Below, piece after piece: positions 8,922-17,594 of a stretch of DNA of 64,000 nucleotides. The stretch is from an uncultured Bacteroidaceae bacterium. Its GTDB lineage: Bacteria; Bacteroidota; Bacteroidia; Bacteroidales; Bacteroidaceae. Where the stretch lies: positions 29,820-93,819 of the forward strand of contig CAJGDP010000004.1 of assembly GCA_904502235.1 (NCBI GenBank), read 5' to 3'. Positions within the stretch are counted from its first letter, which is position 1. Each line of letters begins with the position of its first letter. The translations under genes were made by a program, and so were the position numbers. The notes beneath the pieces are model-generated. The model saw only the letters and a program-made list of their open reading frames with translations, had not been told where the DNA came from and made no database searches.

Positions 8922-9491
8922 ATGGAAACAACAAACAAATATTTGCGTGTGGCATATACTTTGGTGTCGCACCGTAACGGTGAGTGTGAAGAGGTGGAAA
9001 AGACAACCCGTGAGCAACCTTTTGCCTTTTTGACAGGCGTAGGATATACTCTGGATGCTTTTGAAGAGAACCTTAAGGACCTCAAGAAGGGTGATTCTTT
9101 CGATTTCACAATTCCTTCGGCTGATGCTTATGGCGATTACGACCCCGACCATGTTCAGGATTTCGATCGCGAGGTGTTCACCATCGATGGAAAGTTCGAC
9201 TCTGCTCATATCTATGCAGGCAATGTGGTTGAGATGATGCGTGCCGACGGTTCGCCTATTCTTGGTACAGTCAAGGAGGTTACACCGCTTAAGGTAACAA
9301 TGGACTTCAATCATCCTTTGGCTGGTTGTGATCTGCAGTTTGTGGGAAGTGTTGTTGAGGCTCGTCCTGCAAAGGAGTCGGAACTCAAGAAATTCTACGA
9401 CTCTCTAAAGGCATCGTGCAGCGGTTGCAGTGGATGCAATGGTGGAAGTTGTGGCGGTGATGGCGGATGCGAAGGTGGCTGTTGTCATTGA
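8922..9491 (+). CDS. slyD: SlyD-type FKBP peptidyl-prolyl isomerase with metal-binding tail
   Basis: A 189-residue FKBP-type cis-trans prolyl isomerase of the SlyD group. The FKBP half-domains are at about residues 7-75 and 130-150, with the inserted chaperone (IF) domain between them (about 76-125). The C-terminus (residues 165-189) is a Cys/Gly/His-rich tail with nine Cys ending CCH, as in the nickel-binding SlyD that serves hydrogenase maturation. No hydrogenase gene is visible here. The start at 8922 is chosen because it begins the conserved domain and follows a well-placed promoter; the frame is open further upstream but that stretch covers the promoter. Confidence 0.93.
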   Translation: METTNKYLRVAYTLVSHRNGECEEVEKTTREQPFAFLTGVGYTLDAFEENLKDLKKGDSFDFTIPSADAYGDYDPDHVQDFDREVFTIDGKFDSAHIYAGNVVEMMRADGSPILGTVKEVTPLKVTMDFNHPLAGCDLQFVGSVVEARPAKESELKKFYDSLKASCSGCSGCNGGSCGGDGGCEGGCCH

Positions 9492-9512
9492 TTTCGTTAA
9501 AGAATATATATA

Positions 9513-10595
9513 ATGAACAGTATAGGTCGGCTTTTAAGCCTTACTACCTTCGGGGAGTCGCATGGTGTCGCCATCGGTGGCGTGCTTGACGGCTTCCCTG
9601 CCGGTATTCTGGTGAACGAGGATTTTATAAGGACGGAGATGGCACGTCGTCGTCCGGGGCAGAGTGCAATAACTACAGCACGTAACGAAAAGGATGCCGT
9701 TGAAATTCTTTCAGGCGTTTTTGAAGGACGTACCACCGGTACGCCCATTGCTTTTATAATCAGAAACGACAATACCCGCAGTAAGGACTATGACAATATG
9801 CGCGACGTCTATCGTCCGTCGCATGCCGACTATGTATATGACTGCAAATATGGTGTACGCGACCATTGTGGCGGAGGACGCTCTTCGGCACGTGAAACCG
9901 CTGTAAGGGTGTGTGCCGGCGCATTTGCAAAGATGGCTTTGGTTCAGCTCGGCATAACCGTGCAGGCATATACATCGCAGGTGGGCAATATAATGCTCGA
10001 TAAGGATTATGGGCATTACGACCTCTCTGCTACAGAAAACAATGCTGTACGTTGTCCCGATGCCGGGAAAGCTAAGGAGATGGAGAACCTTATACTCGAT
10101 GTCAAGCGTCAGGGCGATACCGTGGGCGGTGTGGTGACGTGTGTTGTCAAAGGCGTACCGATAGGTCTTGGAGAACCACTCTACGGTAAACTTACATCAT
10201 CTTTGGCTCATGCAATGCTCTCAATAAATGCCGTCAAGGGATTCGAGTACGGAAATGGTTTTGAGGCTGCCGTAGGACGTGGTTCTGAACAGAATGATCT
10301 CTTCTATAACAACGACGGCAGGATTGCAACCCGTACAAATAACAGCGGTGGAATACAAGGCGGTATATCCAATGGCAATGATATCTATTTCAGGGTGGCA
10401 TTCAAGCCGGTGGCAACGCTGCTCATGGAGCAGGATACCGTTACCCGAACAGGTGAGGATACCACTTTGTTAGCTCATGGTCGTCACGATCCTTGTGTCG
10501 TACCCCGTGCCGTTCCCGTTGTTGAGGCTATGACAGCACTTGTAATTCTCGACAATTATCTGCTTCATCGTTCCCGTAGCGGATTGTTTGTGTAA
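9513..10595 (+). CDS. aroC: Chorismate synthase
   Basis: A 360-residue enzyme that makes chorismate from EPSP with reduced FMN, the last step of the shikimate pathway. Family signatures are visible: GESHGVAIGGVLDGFPAG near the N-terminus (containing the catalytic His), RRRPGQS, GGGRSSARETAVRV in the middle, and HGRHDPCVVPRAVPVVEAM near the C-terminus. The length is normal. It starts 21 bases after slyD and precedes a membrane protein gene by 24 bases, so the group may share the slyD promoter, although the functions are unrelated. Confidence 0.97.
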   Translation: MNSIGRLLSLTTFGESHGVAIGGVLDGFPAGILVNEDFIRTEMARRRPGQSAITTARNEKDAVEILSGVFEGRTTGTPIAFIIRNDNTRSKDYDNMRDVYRPSHADYVYDCKYGVRDHCGGGRSSARETAVRVCAGAFAKMALVQLGITVQAYTSQVGNIMLDKDYGHYDLSATENNAVRCPDAGKAKEMENLILDVKRQGDTVGGVVTCVVKGVPIGLGEPLYGKLTSSLAHAMLSINAVKGFEYGNGFEAAVGRGSEQNDLFYNNDGRIATRTNNSGGIQGGISNGNDIYFRVAFKPVATLLMEQDTVTRTGEDTTLLAHGRHDPCVVPRAVPVVEAMTALVILDNYLLHRSRSGLFV

Positions 10596-10619
10596 TAATA
10601 GAACGTAAAGCATATAAAT

Positions 10620-12536
10620 ATGACTACTGCTAAAAACAGAATGGGGCTGAAACCCGGTGGGTTGTTCAACAATCTGCATGCGTTGCCGCTATTCTTTTTC
10701 GTTGGTTTATGGTTGGTTCTGTCAATCTATGAATCGGCACTATTGTTTCGTATAAATGAACTGTCGGTATTCCTTTTTGATGGTCTTTTCTTTAAAGGAA
10801 TGATGTCGGAACCTGCCGGTCTTCTGCACTACATATCGAGTTTTCTGGTTCAGTTCTTCTATTATCCGGCATTAGGAGCGGCAATCTATGTGGCATTGCT
10901 CTACGCTGTCTACAGGCTTGTTGTAAAGGTTTTTGAAATACCGCAGGGGTACAGACTTCTGGCAATGCTTCCGGTGCTGGCTCTTTTGGCAAGCAATACG
11001 CAGTTGGGATACTGGATATTCTATCTCAAACAACCCGGATATTGGTATATGGCATTGCTGGCAACCATTTTCTTTCTGCTGGCTCTATGGTGCTATAAAA
11101 GCCTGAATAATGTTTTGCGGATAGTGTTCATTGTGATTTGGTGTGCCGTGGGTTATCCTCTATTGGGAGGCTACGCGCTTGTCGCGACGTTGCTTATGGG
11201 ATGCTGGTCGTTGGTGAAAGCTGTTGCCGGTCGTGAAAAATTAATATTGCCTTCGGTGGCTGTCGTAGTTGCGGTAGCTGCTGTTCTTCTTGTTCCTCAG
11301 ATATACTATAACCATTATACATCTATTTGCAAGGAATATCTTTATGGCATCGGATTGCCTATAGAACAATGGGCTCAATATTATGTGGCAAAGGTTGAAC
11401 ACGAAACGTTCTCTTATTGGCATACTATCGTGGTATATTGGATACCGTTTGTACTTCTTCTGCTATCTTTAATTGGATTATGTGTGTTTGTTGCTTTACG
11501 CGTAAAGTCGCCTGCCACAGAAAGGAGGGAATATACCGTAACGGTATCGGTGGCAGCGTATGCCGTTATTCTCTTGTGGGTGTTCTGGTACAACGATACC
11601 AATTTCCGTATCGAGAACAAGCAGAACAATGCCATGTGGAAATGTGAGTGGCGCGATGTTGCCGAATATGCCCGTGAAACGGAAAAACCAACCCGTCAGA
11701 TAGTCTTGAACAAGAATATAGCCTTGTTTAAGTTGGGTGTTGCAGGCAACGAAATGTTCTCGTACCCCGATGGCAGTTCTGAGATTCTTGCTCCCATGGC
11801 AGTCCATCTCACACAGACGGGTGGTAAAATGATATATTTCCAATACGGAAAATTGAATTTCAGTTACCGTTGGTGTATGGAAGATGCCGTTGAATATGGC
11901 TGGAGGATAGAATATCTTAAACATGCAGTACGTTCAATGCTCCTTTCGGGCGAATACAGACTTGCTCAAAGATATGTAGATATTCTTAAGCGTACCATGT
12001 TCTATCGCGGTTGGGCAGAGGATATGCAAGCTTATATAGACAATCCTTCTCTTATTGAAAAGACAAATGAATTTGCCATGCCTTTGCAACTTTCGTGTTA
12101 TCCCGACGAATTGGGCGTGGACGAGTCGTTTGTTGAGGCATACCTGACAGGTGAATTCAAATATGTGCCACCACAGGCAACTCCTCTCTATCTGGAGGTG
12201 GCATTGACCTCGGCTATGATACGCAAGGATCAGAAGACATTCTGGTATGTTCTCGACCGCTATTTCAAGGAGGTTAAGCCTACAAAGTTGCCAAGGTATT
12301 ACCAAGAGGCTGTGCTGTTGTTCCTTAATATAGATAAGGGCAATACGGTAAGCGTATCTCCCGATTTTGTCGACAGGTTCGTGTCAAAGAGCGTGCAACG
12401 CAAACTGGATACCTTTGTGGCAAGAACAAAAAAATATAAAGGAATGAAAGAGGAGGATATGGCTGTATATTTCCAGGATTATGCCGATACCTATTTCTAC
12501 TTCTTTTTCTTTGTACGTAAAATAAAAACAAACTGA
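10620..12536 (+). CDS. Multi-spanning membrane protein (DUF6057-like)
   Basis: A 638-residue protein with about ten hydrophobic segments in the first 330 residues (for example LFFFVGLWLVLSIY and AAVLLVPQIYY), followed by a soluble C-terminal half of about 300 residues rich in Tyr and Trp that looks helical. I recall similar Bacteroidales proteins grouped as DUF6057, but no function is known to me. The stop overlaps the start of the next gene (TGATG at 12534-12538), so it is translationally coupled to a lipoprotein with a CxxCH motif. This suggests the two act together in the envelope. No catalytic motif was recognised. Confidence 0.75.
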   Translation: MTTAKNRMGLKPGGLFNNLHALPLFFFVGLWLVLSIYESALLFRINELSVFLFDGLFFKGMMSEPAGLLHYISSFLVQFFYYPALGAAIYVALLYAVYRLVVKVFEIPQGYRLLAMLPVLALLASNTQLGYWIFYLKQPGYWYMALLATIFFLLALWCYKSLNNVLRIVFIVIWCAVGYPLLGGYALVATLLMGCWSLVKAVAGREKLILPSVAVVVAVAAVLLVPQIYYNHYTSICKEYLYGIGLPIEQWAQYYVAKVEHETFSYWHTIVVYWIPFVLLLLSLIGLCVFVALRVKSPATERREYTVTVSVAAYAVILLWVFWYNDTNFRIENKQNNAMWKCEWRDVAEYARETEKPTRQIVLNKNIALFKLGVAGNEMFSYPDGSSEILAPMAVHLTQTGGKMIYFQYGKLNFSYRWCMEDAVEYGWRIEYLKHAVRSMLLSGEYRLAQRYVDILKRTMFYRGWAEDMQAYIDNPSLIEKTNEFAMPLQLSCYPDELGVDESFVEAYLTGEFKYVPPQATPLYLEVALTSAMIRKDQKTFWYVLDRYFKEVKPTKLPRYYQEAVLLFLNIDKGNTVSVSPDFVDRFVSKSVQRKLDTFVARTKKYKGMKEEDMAVYFQDYADTYFYFFFFVRKIKTN

Positions 12537-12541
12537 TGCCT

Positions 12542-14038
12542 ATGAAAAGGATTATAGGATATATATGTGCTGTGGTTCTGGCGGTTTCGTGTACTCCGTC
12601 AGTCCCTGATAAGAGTACTCCAGTGGATGCGCAACCGCAAATCTATCCGGAGTATACCGATGTGACCATCCCGTGCAATATTGCTCCGTTGACATTCTGT
12701 ATAGAGGAGGAAGGCGATGGGTTCGTAACCCGTTTCTCCAGTGCGGGCAATGAGATAGTTGTCGGTGGCAAGGAGGTTGTTGTTGGCTTGGATGAATGGC
12801 GCGGACTGCTTGCTGTGGCAAACGGCGGAAAAATTGAAGTGGAGGTGTTCGTTGATTCTGAAAACGGTTGGAAGAAATATCTGCCTTTCGTGTTCAATGT
12901 CTCTGAGGACTCCATTGATTCTTATATCTCTTATCGTCTGATCCCGCCATCGTATGTGGCTTACGAGGATTTGAGAATATGTCAGCGCAATCTTCAGACA
13001 TACGAAGAGGATGTGATATACAGCAATACTCTTGTTCCCACAGAACCCGACGGACAATGTATAAACTGCCATGCCTATAAGAACCATAAAACCGACAATA
13101 TGCAGTTCCATGCACGTCAGCATCTTGGCGGTACTGTCTTTGTACATAATGGCGAAGCAAAAAAGGTGAATCTCAAAACCGATTCCACTATCTCGGCAGG
13201 TGTATATCCCTCTTTCAATCCCAAATATGATATTGTTGCATACTCGGTAAACAATACGGGTCAGGTGTTCCATACAAAGGATTACAACAAGGTTGAAGTA
13301 CAGGATAAGGCAAGTGATGTCATTGTGTATAATCCAGTAAAAGAGACTGTTACACATGTTGCAAACAGTGTGGACGATCTTGAGGTGTTTCCATGTTGGT
13401 CGGCAGACGGAAAGGTGCTTTATTATTGCTCGGCACATATGGAACACCTTGATACAACTTTAAGCAGAGAAAGTGAGCTTGTTATGCGTTACAAGGAAAT
13501 CAAATATGATATCCTGAGCCGTTCATGGAATCCCGAAACGGGTGAGTTCGGTGCGGTGGACACTGTATTTGCCGCTTCTGCATTAGGCAAAAGTGCAACC
13601 TTCCCAAGAGTGTCACCTTGTGGCAGGTATATGCTCTTTGCACTTGCCGAGTACGGCTGTTTCCATATCTGGCACAAGGATGCAGATCTATATATACTTG
13701 ATTTGGAAACAAAGTTCTATTGGCCACTCGAAAAGGCTAACTCGGAATACCCCGAAAGTTATCATGCATGGGATAGTACTGGCAAGTGGATACTTTTTGC
13801 CAGTCGTCGTGACGACACGAACTATAGTCGTCTGTATATAGCTCATGTCAACAATGCCGGCATGGCTGACAAAGCTTTTCTGTTGCCTCAGGAAACCCCT
13901 GGGTTCTATGATTTTTTCGACCGCTCATATAATGTGCCTGAATTTATGGTTGAGCCGGTTAAAATAGCTCCGCATGAGTTTGCGGAAATAGTGAAAAGTG
14001 AATCTGTAAATGTTAAATATGTGCAGAATATAAAGTAA
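12542..14038 (+). CDS. Lipoprotein with CxxCH motif and TolB-like propeller
   Basis: 498 residues from the ATG at 12542; an ATG two codons earlier (12536) overlaps the preceding stop. The signal peptide ends in AVSC (Cys17). A single CxxCH (CINCH, about residues 173-177) followed by His-rich text resembles a c-type haem attachment site. After it come repeated propeller-like elements (PSFNPKYDIVAYSVN, FPCWSADGKVLYYC, FPRVSPCGRYMLFA, AWDSTGKWILFASRR) typical of TolB/PD40 blades. It is coupled to the upstream membrane protein. Without knowing whether the cell has cytochrome c maturation, haem binding is a hypothesis; metal binding is the alternative. It is followed by an intrinsic terminator. 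Confidence 0.8.
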   Translation: MKRIIGYICAVVLAVSCTPSVPDKSTPVDAQPQIYPEYTDVTIPCNIAPLTFCIEEEGDGFVTRFSSAGNEIVVGGKEVVVGLDEWRGLLAVANGGKIEVEVFVDSENGWKKYLPFVFNVSEDSIDSYISYRLIPPSYVAYEDLRICQRNLQTYEEDVIYSNTLVPTEPDGQCINCHAYKNHKTDNMQFHARQHLGGTVFVHNGEAKKVNLKTDSTISAGVYPSFNPKYDIVAYSVNNTGQVFHTKDYNKVEVQDKASDVIVYNPVKETVTHVANSVDDLEVFPCWSADGKVLYYCSAHMEHLDTTLSRESELVMRYKEIKYDILSRSWNPETGEFGAVDTVFAASALGKSATFPRVSPCGRYMLFALAEYGCFHIWHKDADLYILDLETKFYWPLEKANSEYPESYHAWDSTGKWILFASRRDDTNYSRLYIAHVNNAGMADKAFLLPQETPGFYDFFDRSYNVPEFMVEPVKIAPHEFAEIVKSESVNVKYVQNIK

Positions 14039-14078
14039 AAATTAACATTTGATTGTTAAAATACATAAATCTCTGATG

Positions 14079-14122
14079 TCTTCCGTTTTTTGTTTTTTTA
14101 AGCAGAAAACGGAAGATTTTTT
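14079..14122 (+). terminator. Intrinsic terminator after the CxxCH lipoprotein gene
   Basis: Arms 14079-14089 and 14106-14116 form a perfect 11-bp stem, followed by a seven-T run. It separates the 8.9-14 kb genes from the FAS1-SusC-SusD block. Confidence 0.85.
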
Positions 14123-14195
14123 TGTTGCGAAGTGAAAAAATGGCTTTTATGGCAAAAAAAAACAATTATTTATGCAAAGGTTTATTTAAAATTCT

Positions 14196-14203
14196 TATTT
14201 TTG
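14196..14203 (+). promoter_or_regulatory. Probable promoter -7 box for the FAS1-SusC-SusD block
   Basis: TATTTTTG followed by C matches TAnnTTTG in the AT-rich stretch before the first FAS1 gene. No convincing TTTG lies 19-21 bases upstream. If used, it leaves a leader of about 70 bases before the ATG at 14284. Confidence 0.45.
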
Positions 14204-14283
14204 CACGTTAAGTAAGGGTATGCTATGCCTTTGCGTGAAATATTAAAAAAAACGAAAAAATAATAATTAATAAATTTGTATTT

Positions 14284-17200
14284 ATGTTTAAACGCCGTGT
14301 AAGTAAATTAGGCAGAGCCTTTCTGGTTGCTTCTCTGTTCTTTATGGGCGGAATGCAGCAGTCTTGTAAGGATTGGCTCGACGATTACAAGTATGACGAC
14401 TCTGAACCCGAATGGTTGGGTGCCAGTGTCTATGCGTTTTTGCAGGAAGGTACTCCTAGTCATTCCTACAGGAACTATGTTGAACTTATTGACAGCTTGG
14501 GTGAAAAGGCTGCGCTTGAAAAGACCGGTAGCAAGACATTGTTCGTTGCCGATGATGCGGCGTTTGAACGTTTTTATGCAACAAATCCATGGGGCGTAAA
14601 GAGCGTGGCTGAGATGAGTGTGGCGCAGAGAAAATATCTGTTCTATAACACAATGCTCAGCAATGCCGTTCTTTTGGACATGATGCCTAATACAAGCGAA
14701 TCTTCTACAGGTGACCGCTTGTCACGAAATACAGAGTTCAATGTCCTTGACTCTGTACCGGTGGTTCATCCCGACTACTATCCCGAGCATCCGTCTTGGC
14801 CTACATACAACAAGTATTGGGACCATTTTACCGATGGTAAGGATTCATTGAAACTTGCGCTTACCTCATCGTCAATGGTGCATTTCTTTGATGATTATCT
14901 CAAAACCAATGCCATTTCGGTGTCTGATGTCAACTTTGTCTTCCAGAAGAGCGGAAAGGCTACCTCTGAATACAAGAAGGGCGATGTTCTTTTGTATGGA
15001 AACAAGCTTGTAGACAGCGAGGTTGATGCAGGCACTTTCTCAGAAGACAGTCTTACAATTGTCTGCAAGAACGGATATGTATACAGAATGGACGAGGTTC
15101 TTCTCCCACCTATGGATATGGCAAGCGAATTGCGCTATCGCAAGGATACAAGAATCTTCAGCCATCTTCTCGACCGTTTCTGTATACCTGTTCTCGATAA
15201 CAATTTGACAAATGATTACCGAATCCATCATAATGTGCAGGACGACAGTATATATTCTCTGCTCTATTTTACATCGGATGGATTCCCTTACAATTCATAT
15301 TTTAACGGTAAAACAGGTGTCAAGGCTCCTGAAAGCAAACAGGAGTGCTTGCGATATAATCCTGCCAAATCAAAGGGTGAATCGGATATATATGCAATGC
15401 TTGTACCAAAGGATGAGCATCTGTATGAATATTTTGCAAATGAAGAGGCTGCCGGAAACTTCCTTATAAAGAATTATGCTCCGGATGTGAATGTTGACCC
15501 TGCTTATTCCGAAGAAGGCGTAGCAACCTTGTTGGCAGCCCTCGATAGTATACCGCAGCTCAGTATCGCTACGTTCCTCAACAACCTTATGCAGTCATCG
15601 TTTGTGGCAACAGTACCAAGCAAGTTCGACCGAGTTACCGATGACGCCAACGACGACATGAATATCCAGACACAGCATGTTGATGAGTGTGTGATTGCCA
15701 ACAATGGTGTGTTGTATTTACTTAATAAGGTATTCAGTCCTGCCCAGTTCTCTTCTGTAAGTGGTCCGGTGGATATTTATGCCAATATGAGTATCATGAG
15801 ACGTTTTATCTCAGACCTCAAGTATAACTACTATCTGCTTGCAATGGATGCCGACTATAGCCTTATTGTTCCCGATAATGGTAACTTCGTCTATTTCGAC
15901 CCTGTTACATACGGTAACTACAGCAAGGAAGGTAAGATGAAGATGTACTCTTTCCATCACGATGACAAGAGAAAGGGTAGTACAAAAACAGAATTGTGGT
16001 ACGAGGAGTTTGAAGTTGACGACAATACTTTCAAGATCGACACATTGCTCAAACAGACAAATATCTCAGATGGTACCGATGTGAGCGGTGTTGCCAGAAT
16101 CGGTAATATAGCGAAGGATCTCCTTGAATATCTCATTATCGTTCATGATAAGGTAGAACCAGAGGTGCATAAAGACCGCCTTTACTACAGTACAAAGGGT
16201 TATGGTACTGTAAAGATTGATGCAAGCGATCCTGAATGCATCAAGTTTTATGGTGGTGAACAGTTGGAGAAGGGTACAGAAATCGTCTCTTCAATGATTG
16301 TAAACCAGTTGAACGGTACAACATATTGTACAGAGCCTGCTGTAGTGTCGGAGGATACATTGGTTAAATATTCATCAATTCCGACACCTCCGACAAAGTC
16401 GGTATACGATAATATGAACGCTTATGCCAAGAACGAGAGCGATCTCTTCTACGAATTCTATCAGTTGTGTAACCCTGGTGTCGTTACTTTAGAGAATATT
16501 CTAAAGAAGGCTGATCCTGAGAATTCTACAGTAGCACAGGATACAATGAAACTGTACTCAATATTCTATACCGATGGCAAAACAAAGAATTGTGTACCGT
16601 TCTTCAATACATATCATTATACAGTATACGTTCCTTCTAACGAATCTGTAAAGGAGGTTATTGAAATGGGTCTGCCTACATGGGAAGTCATCGAGGCTGA
16701 AGTTGAAAAGAATCCGCTCCGTGCTATGGCAATGTTGCGTCAGGTGAATAGCTTTGTACGCTATCACTTCCAGGACCAGTCGATTTATTACGACCGTTCT
16801 CCTTTCTTTGTTCCGAACGTGGATGGCGGTAAGGATTATGTTGCTTCTTTTTCAACATCACTCATCAACCCTGTTTCCGGACGTTTCTATGAGTTGGTTG
16901 TCAAGAGTGATGATACAAACTCTACAATCCTTATTCAGGACGAATGGGCTAAGTTGAACAAGGTTGCCGAGGCTAGAATCATGAATACAGAGGCTGAGGA
17001 GGAGAACAAGACATGGAATGTGATGTGTCGCGACCGTGTCGGCTCATCAAATATCGAAACATCGTCATACTCTGTTCTCCAGCCTATAGACCGTGCTTTG
17101 CTCAACTCCAACTTGTTTGGATTTGACGGCCGTGTCCAGCGTTTTGCAACAAACGGTTGTCGTGTAGATACAATGTACGTTGCAGGTGAGCAATTCCTTG

Positions 17201-17583
17201 TAGCCGATGCAGGTAGAGTGCCTTTCTCTACAAAGGATGAGCCTCAGCTCGCAGAACTTGAGAATAAGGAACTCGCATACCTCATGAAGCCGCTATCTGC
17301 TTCTGACGAAGGCTACGATTTCAATATTTCTCAGGAGGAGCTGGTGCTCGATGCTGAAGGTCAGCCAATTCTTGTCACAAGAGATGGCTACCGCGTAAAT
17401 AAGGTTGAGAAATACGGTGCCTTTGAATATTCATATTATACCGAAGCCGACGAAGCCGGTAACGAGTATATTATAAAGGTGAACAACGATGGTACAGAGG
17501 TTGACAGAACTCTCTATAAGGAAGCCGAAGCTCCCGAAGCCGGTGAGGAAGGTTCTGACAGCGAAACTAATGACGAAGAATAA
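14284..17583 (+). CDS. Large surface lipoprotein with several FAS1 (fasciclin) regions
   Basis: A 1099-residue lipoprotein (MQQSC, Cys28) with repeated fasciclin-like segments: roughly 45-280, 285-490, 500-700 and 720-970. FAS1 character shows in text such as GSKTLFVADDAAFERF, YLFYNTMLSNAVLLDMM and YTVYVPSNESVKEVIEMG. FAS1 domains are adhesive or ligand-binding folds. The protein opens a six-gene block (FAS1-SusC-SusD-FAS1-SusC-SusD) and lies 11 bases before SusC. In such loci extra surface lipoproteins usually hold the ligand near the SusCD importer, so a capture role is likely but inferred. The C-terminus is Glu/Ala-rich and acidic. At about twice the size of the second FAS1 protein, it may be an internally expanded version. 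Confidence 0.82.
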   Translation: MFKRRVSKLGRAFLVASLFFMGGMQQSCKDWLDDYKYDDSEPEWLGASVYAFLQEGTPSHSYRNYVELIDSLGEKAALEKTGSKTLFVADDAAFERFYATNPWGVKSVAEMSVAQRKYLFYNTMLSNAVLLDMMPNTSESSTGDRLSRNTEFNVLDSVPVVHPDYYPEHPSWPTYNKYWDHFTDGKDSLKLALTSSSMVHFFDDYLKTNAISVSDVNFVFQKSGKATSEYKKGDVLLYGNKLVDSEVDAGTFSEDSLTIVCKNGYVYRMDEVLLPPMDMASELRYRKDTRIFSHLLDRFCIPVLDNNLTNDYRIHHNVQDDSIYSLLYFTSDGFPYNSYFNGKTGVKAPESKQECLRYNPAKSKGESDIYAMLVPKDEHLYEYFANEEAAGNFLIKNYAPDVNVDPAYSEEGVATLLAALDSIPQLSIATFLNNLMQSSFVATVPSKFDRVTDDANDDMNIQTQHVDECVIANNGVLYLLNKVFSPAQFSSVSGPVDIYANMSIMRRFISDLKYNYYLLAMDADYSLIVPDNGNFVYFDPVTYGNYSKEGKMKMYSFHHDDKRKGSTKTELWYEEFEVDDNTFKIDTLLKQTNISDGTDVSGVARIGNIAKDLLEYLIIVHDKVEPEVHKDRLYYSTKGYGTVKIDASDPECIKFYGGEQLEKGTEIVSSMIVNQLNGTTYCTEPAVVSEDTLVKYSSIPTPPTKSVYDNMNAYAKNESDLFYEFYQLCNPGVVTLENILKKADPENSTVAQDTMKLYSIFYTDGKTKNCVPFFNTYHYTVYVPSNESVKEVIEMGLPTWEVIEAEVEKNPLRAMAMLRQVNSFVRYHFQDQSIYYDRSPFFVPNVDGGKDYVASFSTSLINPVSGRFYELVVKSDDTNSTILIQDEWAKLNKVAEARIMNTEAEEENKTWNVMCRDRVGSSNIETSSYSVLQPIDRALLNSNLFGFDGRVQRFATNGCRVDTMYVAGEQFLVADAGRVPFSTKDEPQLAELENKELAYLMKPLSASDEGYDFNISQEELVLDAEGQPILVTRDGYRVNKVEKYGAFEYSYYTEADEAGNEYIIKVNNDGTEVDRTLYKEAEAPEAGEEGSDSETNDEE

Positions 17584-17594
17584 ATATATTAGCC

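Noticed and set aside
12599..13447. 282-codon frame on the minus strand inside the CxxCH lipoprotein gene
   Set aside because: It is antisense to a gene with a signal peptide, conserved repeats and coupling to its neighbour; the shadow has no recognisable domain.
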